Source: Mycobacterium sp. KBS0706 (lineage in GTDB: Bacteria; Pseudomonadota; Alphaproteobacteria; DSM-16000; Inquilinaceae). From it: a DNA stretch of 39,391 nt. The DNA is taken from NCBI RefSeq assembly GCF_005938675.2, contig NZ_VCCH02000078.1:1-39391 (forward strand), read 5' to 3'. Within the stretch, counting starts at the first letter, position 1. Every line of letters begins with the position of its first letter. This document shows, piece by piece, positions 23,549-30,911 of the stretch. A program made the translations under genes and the position numbers. Below the pieces are notes generated by a model. It did no database searches. It saw nothing but the letters and a program-made list of their open reading frames with translations, and was not told the DNA's origin.

Positions 23549-24514
23549 TCAGGCCGGTGGGGCGTCGAAGTAGTTGGCCCGGACCGCGGCGCCGATCAGG
23601 TTGACGATCAGCCGCCCGGCGGTGATGGCGGTGATCATGTTCACATCCGCCGACGGCGTGATCTCGACGATGTCCATGCCCAGCACGCGGCCCTTGCGCA
23701 CCAGGCCATGGATCAGCTTGCGCACCTGGTGGAAGGTCAGGCCGCCGGGCGCCGGCCCCTCGACCGCCGGCATGACGCTGGGGTCCAGCCCGTCGGCGTC
23801 GATGGTGATGTAGTACTGGCCGCCGTCCGGGATGCGGTCGAGCACCGCCTCCATGCCGCCGTCATGCACCTCATAGGCGGGGATGATGTTGGCGCCGTAG
23901 GCCGCCGCGGTCGCCACCTCCTCCGGCCGGGCGCTGCCCTGCGCGCGCATGCCGATCTGGAAGATCTCGCCGATCTGCGCCATCTCCGACGCCCGCCGCA
24001 TCGGGCTGGACAGGCCGTCGCGGACGCCGTTCACGTCGTCGCGCCAGTCGATATGGGCGTCGACCTGGACCAGGGTGATCGGGCCGCGGCCCTCGAAGGC
24101 GCGCAGGATCGGGATCGGGATGCCGTGGTCGCCGCCGATCGTGACCGGCATGGCGCCCGCGGCAAGGATCTTGCGTACCGCTTCCTCGGCGCGGCGATAG
24201 TGGCTGCGGAGATCGGTCATGTCGGCCGGCACGTTGCCGACATCGACCACCTTCAGCGCCCGGCCGCCATAGATCGGGCCGCCGACGTCGTAGTCGTAGC
24301 GCTCCAGGCTGCGGCAGACCCGGTCTGTCGCCGCCCGCACCGCGTCCGGCGCCTTGGTCTGGTCGTTGGTGATGGCCGCGGCGTCGTAGGCGCTGCCATA
24401 GGGAATGCCGAGGATCGCGACATGTGCGTCGAGCCGGTCGAGATCGGTGCAGATCGGAGACCAGAGGAAGCTCTGATGCTTCAGCGAAGGCGGTACGGTC
24501 AGCGGCAACGCCAT
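23549..24514 (-). CDS. ureohydrolase (agmatinase family), copy 2
   Basis: The 321-residue enzyme is a second ureohydrolase and is only distantly similar to the one at 19450-20415. Ligands are complete: His130 in IGGDHGIP, Asp152-His154-Asp156 in VDAHIDWRDD and Asp239-Asp241 in TIDADGLDPS. Glu284 is in DIVEITPSAD. The SSPMRRASEM motif at 169-178 is typical of agmatinase-like proteins. It is the first gene of the minus-strand operon, with a GGAGGAC ribosome site, and is divergent from a LysR gene. Having two intact paralogues in one operon suggests two substrates, two steps or a mixed oligomer. Two-subunit ureohydrolases are known for metformin hydrolase, but I cannot claim that activity here. 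Confidence 0.9.
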   Translation of the reverse strand: MALPLTVPPSLKHQSFLWSPICTDLDRLDAHVAILGIPYGSAYDAAAITNDQTKAPDAVRAATDRVCRSLERYDYDVGGPIYGGRALKVVDVGNVPADMTDLRSHYRRAEEAVRKILAAGAMPVTIGGDHGIPIPILRAFEGRGPITLVQVDAHIDWRDDVNGVRDGLSSPMRRASEMAQIGEIFQIGMRAQGSARPEEVATAAAYGANIIPAYEVHDGGMEAVLDRIPDGGQYYITIDADGLDPSVMPAVEGPAPGGLTFHQVRKLIHGLVRKGRVLGMDIVEITPSADVNMITAITAGRLIVNLIGAAVRANYFDAPPA

Positions 24515-24672
24515 GGGTCCTCCGAATACTGGCGGCGGATGGTGCCGGTTGTTTCGGCAACTGCTCGGCGATTGAGCATCCGCCCGGTCGTTACTGGGAT
24601 GCCGAAGCGTAGGCGCCGATCGGGCGCGCCGAGGATGACGGTCGACGAAACCGTGCTTGTAGGGGATGCAAC
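24515..24672. promoter_or_regulatory. divergent promoter region, LysR and ureohydrolase operon
   Basis: The 158-base gap separates the LysR gene from the minus-strand ureohydrolase operon, a classic arrangement for LysR control. No strong sigma-54 or sigma-70 match stands out. GTTGTTTCGGCAAC at 24549-24562 and GGCGCCGATCGGGCGCGCC near 24613-24631 contain partial inverted repeats that could be LysR sites. Nothing more can be supported. Confidence 0.4.
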
Positions 24673-25593
24673 ATGGACCAGCTGACGCACGCGCCCGTGC
24701 CGCCGATCAGCGAGGCGGACCTCCGGCTCCTGCGCATCTTCCGCGCCGTGGCCGAGGCCGGCGGCCTCACCGCGGCCGAACGGCCGCTCGGCATGGAGCG
24801 ATCGACGATCAGCCGCCACCTGCAGTCGCTGGAGACCCGGCTCGGCGCCCGGCTGTGCTTCCGCGGCCCGGCGGGGTTCGAGCTGACCGCCTTCGGCGCC
24901 AGCGCGCTCCAGGCCGCCATCGCCGCCTGCGACGCGCTGGAGACGGTGCGGCACGAGCTCAACCTCGCCCGCAACATCCTGACCGGAGAGCTGCGCATCG
25001 GCATCGCCGACAACTGCCTGTCCAATCCGCGCTGCCGGCTGGTCGGCGCCCTGGCCCGGTTCCGCGAGATCGCGCCCGACGTGACGCTCAACCTGTCGAT
25101 CGGCCTGCCGGACGAGCTGATCGAGGGCATCTCGGAGCGGCGCCTGCATCTCGCCGTCAGCGGCCAGCCTGCCGGCAACCCCAGGCTGGACTACCGTTCG
25201 CTCTTCACCGAGGAGTTCCGCCTCTACATCGCCGCGGATGTGCAGCCGCCGCCCGGGCTCGCGGAGCTGAACCGGCGCGGCTTCGCCCTGGTCACCCGGA
25301 CCAACGACCGGCGCACCCAGACCCTGGCCCGCCATCTGGACCTGAAGCGCATCGCGGTCGCCTTCGGCCTGGAGGCGGTGGCCACGATGGTCGCCGGCGG
25401 CGGCTTCGTCGGCTTCCTGCCGACGCACTATGCCGAGATGCTGGCGCCGACATACCGGCTGCGTGAGGTCGGCGGCGCCGAGGCGTTCCGCTACACGACC
25501 CAGTTCTCGCTGATCTGGGCCGTCGACCGGCCGCTGTCACCGAGTGGCCGCCTCTTCGTTCGCCTCCTGACCGACCTCCCGGACGTAGCTTAG
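24673..25593 (+). CDS. LysR-family transcriptional regulator
   Basis: The 306-residue regulator has the helix-turn-helix at about residues 15-75 (DLRLLRIFRAVAEAGGLTAA, then STISRHLQSLETRLGARLCF). An effector domain follows from about 105 (GELRIGIADNCLSNPRCRLV). It is divergently transcribed from the ureohydrolase/importer operon and most likely controls it. Its DNA-binding half and the FVGFLPTHYAE segment are close to those of the LysR at 219-1166, suggesting duplication and related ligands. The effector is unknown. Confidence 0.92.
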   Translation: MDQLTHAPVPPISEADLRLLRIFRAVAEAGGLTAAERPLGMERSTISRHLQSLETRLGARLCFRGPAGFELTAFGASALQAAIAACDALETVRHELNLARNILTGELRIGIADNCLSNPRCRLVGALARFREIAPDVTLNLSIGLPDELIEGISERRLHLAVSGQPAGNPRLDYRSLFTEEFRLYIAADVQPPPGLAELNRRGFALVTRTNDRRTQTLARHLDLKRIAVAFGLEAVATMVAGGGFVGFLPTHYAEMLAPTYRLREVGGAEAFRYTTQFSLIWAVDRPLSPSGRLFVRLLTDLPDVA

Positions 25594-25618
25594 CCGCAAG
25601 GGCAGTGGATTGGCTGGC

Positions 25619-26653
25619 CTACCGGCTGAAATCCAGCACCAGCCGTCCCAGGACCTCTCCCCGACGCAGTCGTGAAAGCGCCTCGTTCACCTGGTCGAAC
25701 GGCACCGTCTCGACCGTCGCCGCGACCAGGCCGCGGGCCGCGAAATCCACCGCCTCCTGCAGGTCCTGGCGGGTGCCGACATTGGAGCCGCGGATCGACT
25801 TCTCCCAGTTCGAGATGGCTGCGATCGACAGCCGGATCGCATCGCGCCCGCCGCCCGGCAAGCCGATGAAGACGGCGGTGCCGCCGGGCCGGATCAGGGC
25901 CAGGCTCTGCTCGAAGGCGGCCGGTGCCGGGGCGATGACGATCGCCGCCGCGGCGCCGCCGCCGGTCAGGGCTGTCACGGTTCCGGCCGCGTCGGGCCCG
26001 GCCGTGACCACCGCTTCGGCGCCGAGTCGCCGGGCGAGGTCGAGCTTGGCCAGATCGACGTCGAGCACGATCGGGCGGAAGCCCATGGCGCAGGCATATT
26101 GCACGGCGACATGGCCGAGGCCGCCGGCGCCGATGATGGCGACGAACTCCCCCGCCCGCGCCTCGCTGCGCCGGAGGCCGCGATAGGTGGTGACCCCGGC
26201 GCACAGGATCGGGGCGATGCGGACGAGGTCGACGCCGTCGGGGATCAGGCCGACGTAGTCCGCCCGCGCCACCATGTATTCGGCATAGCCGCCGTCGCAG
26301 CTGAAGCCGGTGGCGCCGCCCTCCGGGCAGATCGTCTCCATCCCCGCCCGGCACCAGGCGCAGCGGCCGCAGGCGCCGGCCATCCAGGGCACGCCGACGG
26401 CGGCGCCGATGGCCGGCCGGTCGACGCCGGGGCCGTGCGCCACGACATGGCCGGTCACCTCATGGCCGGGGATCAGCGGCATCTTCGGCGGCTCGCCCCA
26501 GTCGCCATCGACCGCATGCAGGTCGGAATGGCAGACGCCGCAGGCGGCGACCCGGATCAGGATCTCGCCCGGCCCCGGCTCCGGCACCGGCGCGGTCCCG
26601 ATCTCCAGCGGCTCCCCGACCCGGCGCAGCAGCGCCCGACGCATCAGCGGCAT
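25619..26653 (-). CDS. zinc-dependent alcohol dehydrogenase
   Basis: The 344-residue medium-chain dehydrogenase has catalytic-zinc ligands Cys41 (CGVCHSD), His64 (PGHEVTG) and the Cys of ILCAGVT. The structural-zinc cysteines are 95, 98, 101 and 109 (CGRCAWCRAGMETIC), and the NAD(P)-binding loop is GAGGLGHVAVQ. It resembles AdhP-type NAD-dependent alcohol dehydrogenases. An ATG three codons in is an alternative start. It converges with the LysR gene and is divergent from a small monooxygenase gene across a palindromic site. Likely role is oxidation of alcohols or reduction of aldehydes; the link with the nitrogen genes is unclear. Confidence 0.92.
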   Translation of the reverse strand: MPLMRRALLRRVGEPLEIGTAPVPEPGPGEILIRVAACGVCHSDLHAVDGDWGEPPKMPLIPGHEVTGHVVAHGPGVDRPAIGAAVGVPWMAGACGRCAWCRAGMETICPEGGATGFSCDGGYAEYMVARADYVGLIPDGVDLVRIAPILCAGVTTYRGLRRSEARAGEFVAIIGAGGLGHVAVQYACAMGFRPIVLDVDLAKLDLARRLGAEAVVTAGPDAAGTVTALTGGGAAAAIVIAPAPAAFEQSLALIRPGGTAVFIGLPGGGRDAIRLSIAAISNWEKSIRGSNVGTRQDLQEAVDFAARGLVAATVETVPFDQVNEALSRLRRGEVLGRLVLDFSR

Positions 26654-26682
26654 TCCGTCTTCCCTCTCAGCGGTTCAGTTAG

Positions 26683-26694
26683 TTGAATATTCAA
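26683..26694. promoter_or_regulatory. 12-bp palindrome, probable MarR-type operator
   Basis: TTGAATATTCAA is a perfect inverted repeat in an AT-rich patch between the divergent dehydrogenase and monooxygenase genes. MarR-family repressors often bind such palindromes, and a MarR gene lies at 27052-27474. The site is placed to control both divergent genes. Confidence 0.55.
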
Positions 26695-26747
26695 TAATCT
26701 GAAATTACGGTACAGAGGTTAAATCCAGACATGGGGACCCGGACAGA

Positions 26748-27047
26748 ATGATCACGATCACGGCGATCCTGCACGCGAAACCGGGAGCGGAGGCCGAGCT
26801 GCAGGCGGCGCTCCTCGCCGTCGCGGCGCATGTCCAAGCCGCTGAGCCCGGCACGATAGATTTCTTCGTCTCCCGGGACGCCGAGACGCCGGCGGTCTTC
26901 ACCACCTATGAGCGGTTCCGCGACCGCGACGCCATGGAGACGCACAACGGCTCCACCGCCGTCGCAGCCTTCTTCGCTACGGCAAAGCCGATCCTGGACG
27001 GGCCGGTCACCCTGCACATCTGCGACGAGATCAGCGCCAAGCGCTGA
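26748..27047 (+). CDS. ABM-family putative quinol monooxygenase
   Basis: The 99-residue protein matches the small antibiotic-biosynthesis-monooxygenase (YgiN-like) fold: ITAILHAKPGAEAELQAAL, then EPGTIDFFVSRD, then VFTTYERFRDRDAMETHNGS. These dimeric ferredoxin-like proteins oxidise quinols or act in redox stress. The start has GGGGA about ten bases upstream. It converges with MarR (4-base gap) and is divergent from an alcohol dehydrogenase. Confidence 0.88.
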   Translation: MITITAILHAKPGAEAELQAALLAVAAHVQAAEPGTIDFFVSRDAETPAVFTTYERFRDRDAMETHNGSTAVAAFFATAKPILDGPVTLHICDEISAKR

Positions 27048-27051
27048 CGCC

Positions 27052-27474
27052 CTACTCCGCGATCAGGCCGCGCAGGATCTCGGTCAGCCGGGTGAGGTCG
27101 GCAGGAGACAAACGATCGAGGACGCGCTTCTGCTGCTCGGTCGCGTAGCCGCCGATCTTCTCCCACAGCGCCTGGCCGCGCCTGGTCGCGTAGATCAGGA
27201 CGCGGCGCCGGTCGTTCGGGTCGGGCGCGCGGACGACCAGCGACTGCGCCACCATGCGGTCGATGATCTTGGTCAGGGTCGGCGCCTCGACGAAGACCTG
27301 CTCGGCCAGCTCGGTCATCGGCCGGCCCTGGCCGTCGGCGAGCAGGCCGAGCACCCGGGACTGCTCGATCGGCACCCCCTGGGGACGCAGCTTTTCCCTG
27401 AGCTCTTCCTCGAATTGACGGTTCACGCCGGCAATGAGGTAGGCCAGCTGGTCTTCCAGGCGTTCCGGCGTCAT
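27052..27474 (-). CDS. MarR-family transcriptional regulator
   Basis: The 140-residue regulator has the MarR winged helix (MTELAEQVFVEAPTLTKIID, then DPNDRRRVLIYATRRGQALW). ATG 27474 gives the usual MarR length; the frame continues to 27588 but those residues are not MarR-like. It converges with the ABM monooxygenase and probably acts on the TTGAATATTCAA palindrome upstream of that gene. The ligand is unknown; phenolics or quinones are common for the family. Confidence 0.9.
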   Translation of the reverse strand: MTPERLEDQLAYLIAGVNRQFEEELREKLRPQGVPIEQSRVLGLLADGQGRPMTELAEQVFVEAPTLTKIIDRMVAQSLVVRAPDPNDRRRVLIYATRRGQALWEKIGGYATEQQKRVLDRLSPADLTRLTEILRGLIAE

Positions 27475-27756
27475 GGCGACCGTCGAAATTTCATTAGATG
27501 AGTTCGGAAGTAAATACGCGGGACGGGCGCTGCTTTCAAGACCGGCAGGACCCCGCCCCGGCATCGGCGCTGCCCAGAACATGGGCATGCAGGGCCGCTT
27601 CGCCGGTTTTTATGGCATGCCGCCGCAACCGCAGGCCGCCCAGCCCAGGCAGCCGGGCTGGCATAGTCATTGCATTGGATTGTCGACAAACTCGAAGCCG
27701 CGCTCGACGGGCGATGCGGCACTCCGTCAGCGCGTCCAGCCTGCGAGGGATTTGGC
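27475..27756. other. divergent region between MarR and AmiC-like genes
   Basis: The 282-base gap contains the sigma-54 promoter at 27659-27675 for the amide operon. It also holds a small inverted repeat TCAT-TAG-ATGA (27491-27501) close to the MarR start, which could be an autoregulatory site. GGCATGCC at 27614-27621 is an eight-base palindrome. No gene is recognisable here. Confidence 0.5.
27659..27675 (+). promoter_or_regulatory. sigma-54 promoter for amide operon
   Basis: TGGCATAGTCATTGCAT carries GG at 27660-27661 and GC at 27672-27673 with the exact ten-base spacing. The -12 TTGCAT is ideal and the -24 is CTGGCAT. Transcription would begin near 27687, about 70 bases before the AmiC-like GTG start. 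It has the same form as the sites at 6752 and 15774. Confidence 0.7.
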
Positions 27757-28704
27757 GTGAAGATCGGGTTGCTGCTGCCGCGGGACGGGCCGGCCGGCCT
27801 GTGGTCCCCCTCGACCGAAGCCAGCGCCCTGCTGGCCGTCGCCGAGATCAACGCCCGCGGCGGCATCCGCGGCCACCCGGTCGACCTGGTCCTCGGCGAT
27901 GCCGGCGGCACCGTGGCGGAGGCGGCGGAAGCGGCCGACGACCTGATCGTGCTGGACGAGGTCGACCTGCTGGTCGGCATGCATCCGAGCGACATGCGCG
28001 AGGCGGTAACCGCGGCAGTGCGGGGCCGCCGCCCCTATCTCTACACCCCGCAATATGAGGGCGGCCGGATCGAGGCCGGCGTCACGGCGACCGGCGTCAC
28101 CGCGGCCGAACTGCTGCGGCCGGGCCTGCACTGGCTGTCGGAGGAGCGCGGCGCTCGGCGCTTTTTCATCGTCGGCAACGACTATGTCTGGCCGCAGGTG
28201 TCGAGCGCCGTCGCCCGGGCGCTGATCCGCGACGGCGGCGGCACGTTGGTCGGCCAGAGCTTCCTGCCCTACGGCGCGCGGGACTACGACCCGGTCTTCG
28301 CGGCGATCCGGCGGACCCGGGCGGATGTGGTGATCCTGCTGCTGCTGGGCCAGGAAGCCATCACGTTCAGCCGCGCCTTCGCCGAGAAGGGCCTCGACCG
28401 CCGCCACCTCCGCTTCGCGCTGGCGACCGACGAGACCGTGCTGTACGGCATCGGCGCCGAGGCCTCGGCCGGCCTCTACATCACCGCGACCTATCTGGCG
28501 ACGCTGCGTTCGGCCGGCAATGACGGCTTCCTGGAACGCTACCACGCCAGCTTCGGGGCCCAGGCGCCGACCCCGAATTCCTTCTGCCAGTCCTGCTACG
28601 ACGCGCTGCACGCCCTGGCGGGACGGCCGCGGCCGGCGCCTCGCCGGGCCGTGCATCTGGCCGAGGCCGACGGACTCGACTTCCGCGTGATCGCCAGCTT
28701 CTGA
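27757..28704 (+). CDS. AmiC-like cytosolic ligand sensor
   Basis: The 315-residue protein has a type-1 periplasmic-binding fold but no signal peptide: it starts directly with VKIGLLLPRDGPAGLWSPST. This is how AmiC, the cytosolic amide sensor of the Pseudomonas amidase operon, is built. AmiC-like segments are visible: LYTPQYEGG, then FFIVGNDYVWPQ. The GTG at 27757 is chosen because GAGGGA lies eight bases upstream; the frame's upstream residues have no family match. It is about 70 residues shorter than AmiC at the C-terminus. It is first in an operon with an Urt/Fmd-like importer and an amidase, which fits an amide sensor. No AmiR-type antiterminator gene is seen nearby. A binding protein that lost its signal is an alternative reading. 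Confidence 0.75.
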   Translation: MKIGLLLPRDGPAGLWSPSTEASALLAVAEINARGGIRGHPVDLVLGDAGGTVAEAAEAADDLIVLDEVDLLVGMHPSDMREAVTAAVRGRRPYLYTPQYEGGRIEAGVTATGVTAAELLRPGLHWLSEERGARRFFIVGNDYVWPQVSSAVARALIRDGGGTLVGQSFLPYGARDYDPVFAAIRRTRADVVILLLLGQEAITFSRAFAEKGLDRRHLRFALATDETVLYGIGAEASAGLYITATYLATLRSAGNDGFLERYHASFGAQAPTPNSFCQSCYDALHALAGRPRPAPRRAVHLAEADGLDFRVIASF

Positions 28705-28788
28705 GCCGGCCGATAAATCTATTGCCATATCATTAATTGCCGTTTCATATATCTCCAATCCAAAAATGAACAGCAGGAGAGGCGGCAC

Positions 28789-30030
28789 ATGCGGATCTCG
28801 CGGCGCGACGTTCTGAAGACCACGGCCCTGTCGGCGGCCGGCCTGCTGGCCAGCCCGGCGATCCTGCGGCACGGCGCCCTCGGCGCCGACGACCCGATCC
28901 TGGTCGGCAGCCTGCACGACCAGTCCGGCCCGCTCGCGGCCACCGGCGTGCCGATGGTCGCCAGCCTGCAGCTGGCGATCGAGGAGGCGAACGCCGCCGG
29001 CGGCCTCTTGGGCCGGCCGCTGAAGCTGGTGCATTACGACACCCAGTCGACGATCCAGATGTACAGCCAGTACGCCCAGCAGCTCGCGCTCAAGGACAAG
29101 GTCGCGATCGTGCATGGCGGCATCACCTCGGCCTCGCGCGAGGCGATCCGGCCGATCTTCGACCGGTTCAAGGTGCTGTACTTCTACAACACGCTGTACG
29201 AGGGCGGCGTCTGCGACCGCAACATCTTCTGCACCGGCACCACCCCGGCCCAGACGGTCGAGAAGCTGGTCCCCTCGGCGATGCAGAGCTGGGGCAAGAA
29301 GGCCTACATCATCGCCGCCGACTACAATTACGGCCAGATCACCGCCAAGTGGATGACCAAATACGTCCAGGACAATGGCGGCGAGATCCTGTCGACCGAC
29401 TTCTTCCCGCTGGACGTGACCAATTTCGGCCCGACGATCAGCAAGATCCAGGCCGCCAAGCCGGACATCATCCTGTCGGCCCTGGTCGGCGGCAACCACA
29501 CCGCCTTCTACCGGCAATGGGCCTCGGCCGGGATGAAGCAGCAGATCCCGATCGCCTCGACCACCTTCGGCCTGGTCAACGAGCAGACCACGCTGGACGC
29601 GCAGGAGAGCGACGGCGTCCTCGCCGCCTATGGCTATTTCGAGGAGCTGACGACCCCGGCCAGCGCCACCTACGTCAAGAAGCTGAAGGACAAGTTCGGC
29701 GCCGACATCCCCTACATCTCCGAGATCGCCGCCGCGACCTATGAGGGCTTCTATCTGTGGCTCGAAGGCGCGAAGAAGGCAGGCTCGCTCGACCGCATGA
29801 AGGTGATCGAGGCGCTGGAGAGCGGCATCAGCTTCGACGGGCCGACCGGCAAGGTCGTGCTCGACCACGCCACCCATCACGCCACCCGCAACGCCTATCT
29901 CGGCAGCGTCAAGGACCGGCACTTCTCGGTGGTCGCGACCTATGAGCAGCAGCCGCCCGCCGACACCGCGGCGGTCTGCAACCTGATCGACAAGCCGACC
30001 GACAACCAGCAATACGTGATCAAGGTCTGA
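28789..30030 (+). CDS. Tat-exported UrtA/FmdD-like binding protein
   Basis: The 413-residue protein opens with a twin-arginine signal (SRRDVLKTTALSAAGLLASP). A type-1 binding fold follows (ILVGSLHDQSGPLAATGVPM, then YNTLYEGGVCDRNIFCTG, then IIAADYNYGQITAKW). These features match UrtA and FmdD, which bind urea and short-chain amides. It follows the AmiC-like gene after 84 bases of AT-rich leader and has a GCAGGAGAGG ribosome site. With the downstream permeases, ATPases and amidase it should import an amide or urea-like compound. Confidence 0.93.
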   Translation: MRISRRDVLKTTALSAAGLLASPAILRHGALGADDPILVGSLHDQSGPLAATGVPMVASLQLAIEEANAAGGLLGRPLKLVHYDTQSTIQMYSQYAQQLALKDKVAIVHGGITSASREAIRPIFDRFKVLYFYNTLYEGGVCDRNIFCTGTTPAQTVEKLVPSAMQSWGKKAYIIAADYNYGQITAKWMTKYVQDNGGEILSTDFFPLDVTNFGPTISKIQAAKPDIILSALVGGNHTAFYRQWASAGMKQQIPIASTTFGLVNEQTTLDAQESDGVLAAYGYFEELTTPASATYVKKLKDKFGADIPYISEIAAATYEGFYLWLEGAKKAGSLDRMKVIEALESGISFDGPTGKVVLDHATHHATRNAYLGSVKDRHFSVVATYEQQPPADTAAVCNLIDKPTDNQQYVIKV

Positions 30031-30044
30031 GCGGGGCCGGACCG

Positions 30045-30911
30045 ATGGATCTCGCCGCCATACTCGCGCTCGACGTCCTGAACGGCGTCGCGTCCCTGAT
30101 CCTGCTGTGCACCGGCCTGGCCGTCATCTTCGGCATGATGCGCATCATCAACCTGGCCCATGGCGAGTTCCTGATGCTGGGCGCCTACGCCACCGTGGTC
30201 TCGACCAATGCCGGGGTGAACATCTGGGTGGCGATGCTGGTGGTGTCGCCGCTGTTCGTCGGCGCGGTCAGCCTGGTGATCGAGCGCTGCCTGATCCGCT
30301 TCCTCTACGGCCGGCTGGTCGACACCATGCTCGCCACCTGGGGCCTCAGCCTGTTCATCGTCGGGCTGGTGACGACGATCTACGGCAACACCATCCAGGG
30401 CGTGCCGACGCCGCTCGGCGGCTTCTCGATCGGCGCCTACCGGTCCAGCCTCTACACCCTGTTCCTGGTGGCGATGGCGGTGCTGCTGCTGGCCGCGGTC
30501 TGGGCGGTGCTGCGCTACACCCGCCTGGGGCTGATCGCGCGGGCGACGATGCAGAACCCGAACATGGCGGCCGCCCTGGGCGTCAGCCCGAACCGGGTCT
30601 ACATGGCCACCTTCGCCGTCGGCGCCGCCATCACCGGCCTGGCCGGCGGGCTGCTGGCGCCGGTCTCCGGCGTGGTGCCGACCATGGGCGCGGCCTATGT
30701 CGCCAAGGCCTTCATCACCGTGGTCGGCGGCGGCTCGGCGATCCTGGCCGGCACCGCCTCGGCCGCCGGGCTGTTCGGCTTCATCAACCAGATGGCGGCC
30801 TATCTGACCACGCCGGTGTTCGGCGAGGTGACGCTGTTCGTCTCGGCGATCATCCTGATCCGGGTGCTGCCCCAGGGCATCTCCGGCCGCTTCTTCGGGC
30901 GCAGCCTATGA
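30045..30911 (+). CDS. UrtB/LivH-like permease
   Basis: The 288-residue permease has the branched-chain/urea permease pattern: CTGLAVIFGMMRIINLAHGE near the start, and ARATMQNPNMAAALGVSPNR in the loop that contacts the ATPase. It starts 14 bases after the binding protein and overlaps the next permease by four bases. Length is normal. It forms a heterodimer with the UrtC-like permease. Confidence 0.93.
   Translation: MDLAAILALDVLNGVASLILLCTGLAVIFGMMRIINLAHGEFLMLGAYATVVSTNAGVNIWVAMLVVSPLFVGAVSLVIERCLIRFLYGRLVDTMLATWGLSLFIVGLVTTIYGNTIQGVPTPLGGFSIGAYRSSLYTLFLVAMAVLLLAAVWAVLRYTRLGLIARATMQNPNMAAALGVSPNRVYMATFAVGAAITGLAGGLLAPVSGVVPTMGAAYVAKAFITVVGGGSAILAGTASAAGLFGFINQMAAYLTTPVFGEVTLFVSAIILIRVLPQGISGRFFGRSL

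Noticed and set aside
19450..24514. Calling the ureohydrolases nickel guanidine hydrolases
   Set aside because: The motifs are shared by all ureohydrolases, and no HypA/HypB-like nickel chaperone genes are present. Substrate cannot be assigned by eye.
24565..24595. Sigma-54 promoter for the ureohydrolase operon
   Set aside because: One GG-N10-GC pair exists on the minus strand, but it lacks the TTGC and GGCA elements. It is no better than chance.
27727..30012. Antisense frame of 761 residues opposite the AmiC-like and UrtA-like genes
   Set aside because: The composition is that of a frame shadow, and it spans two well-supported genes and their intergenic leader.
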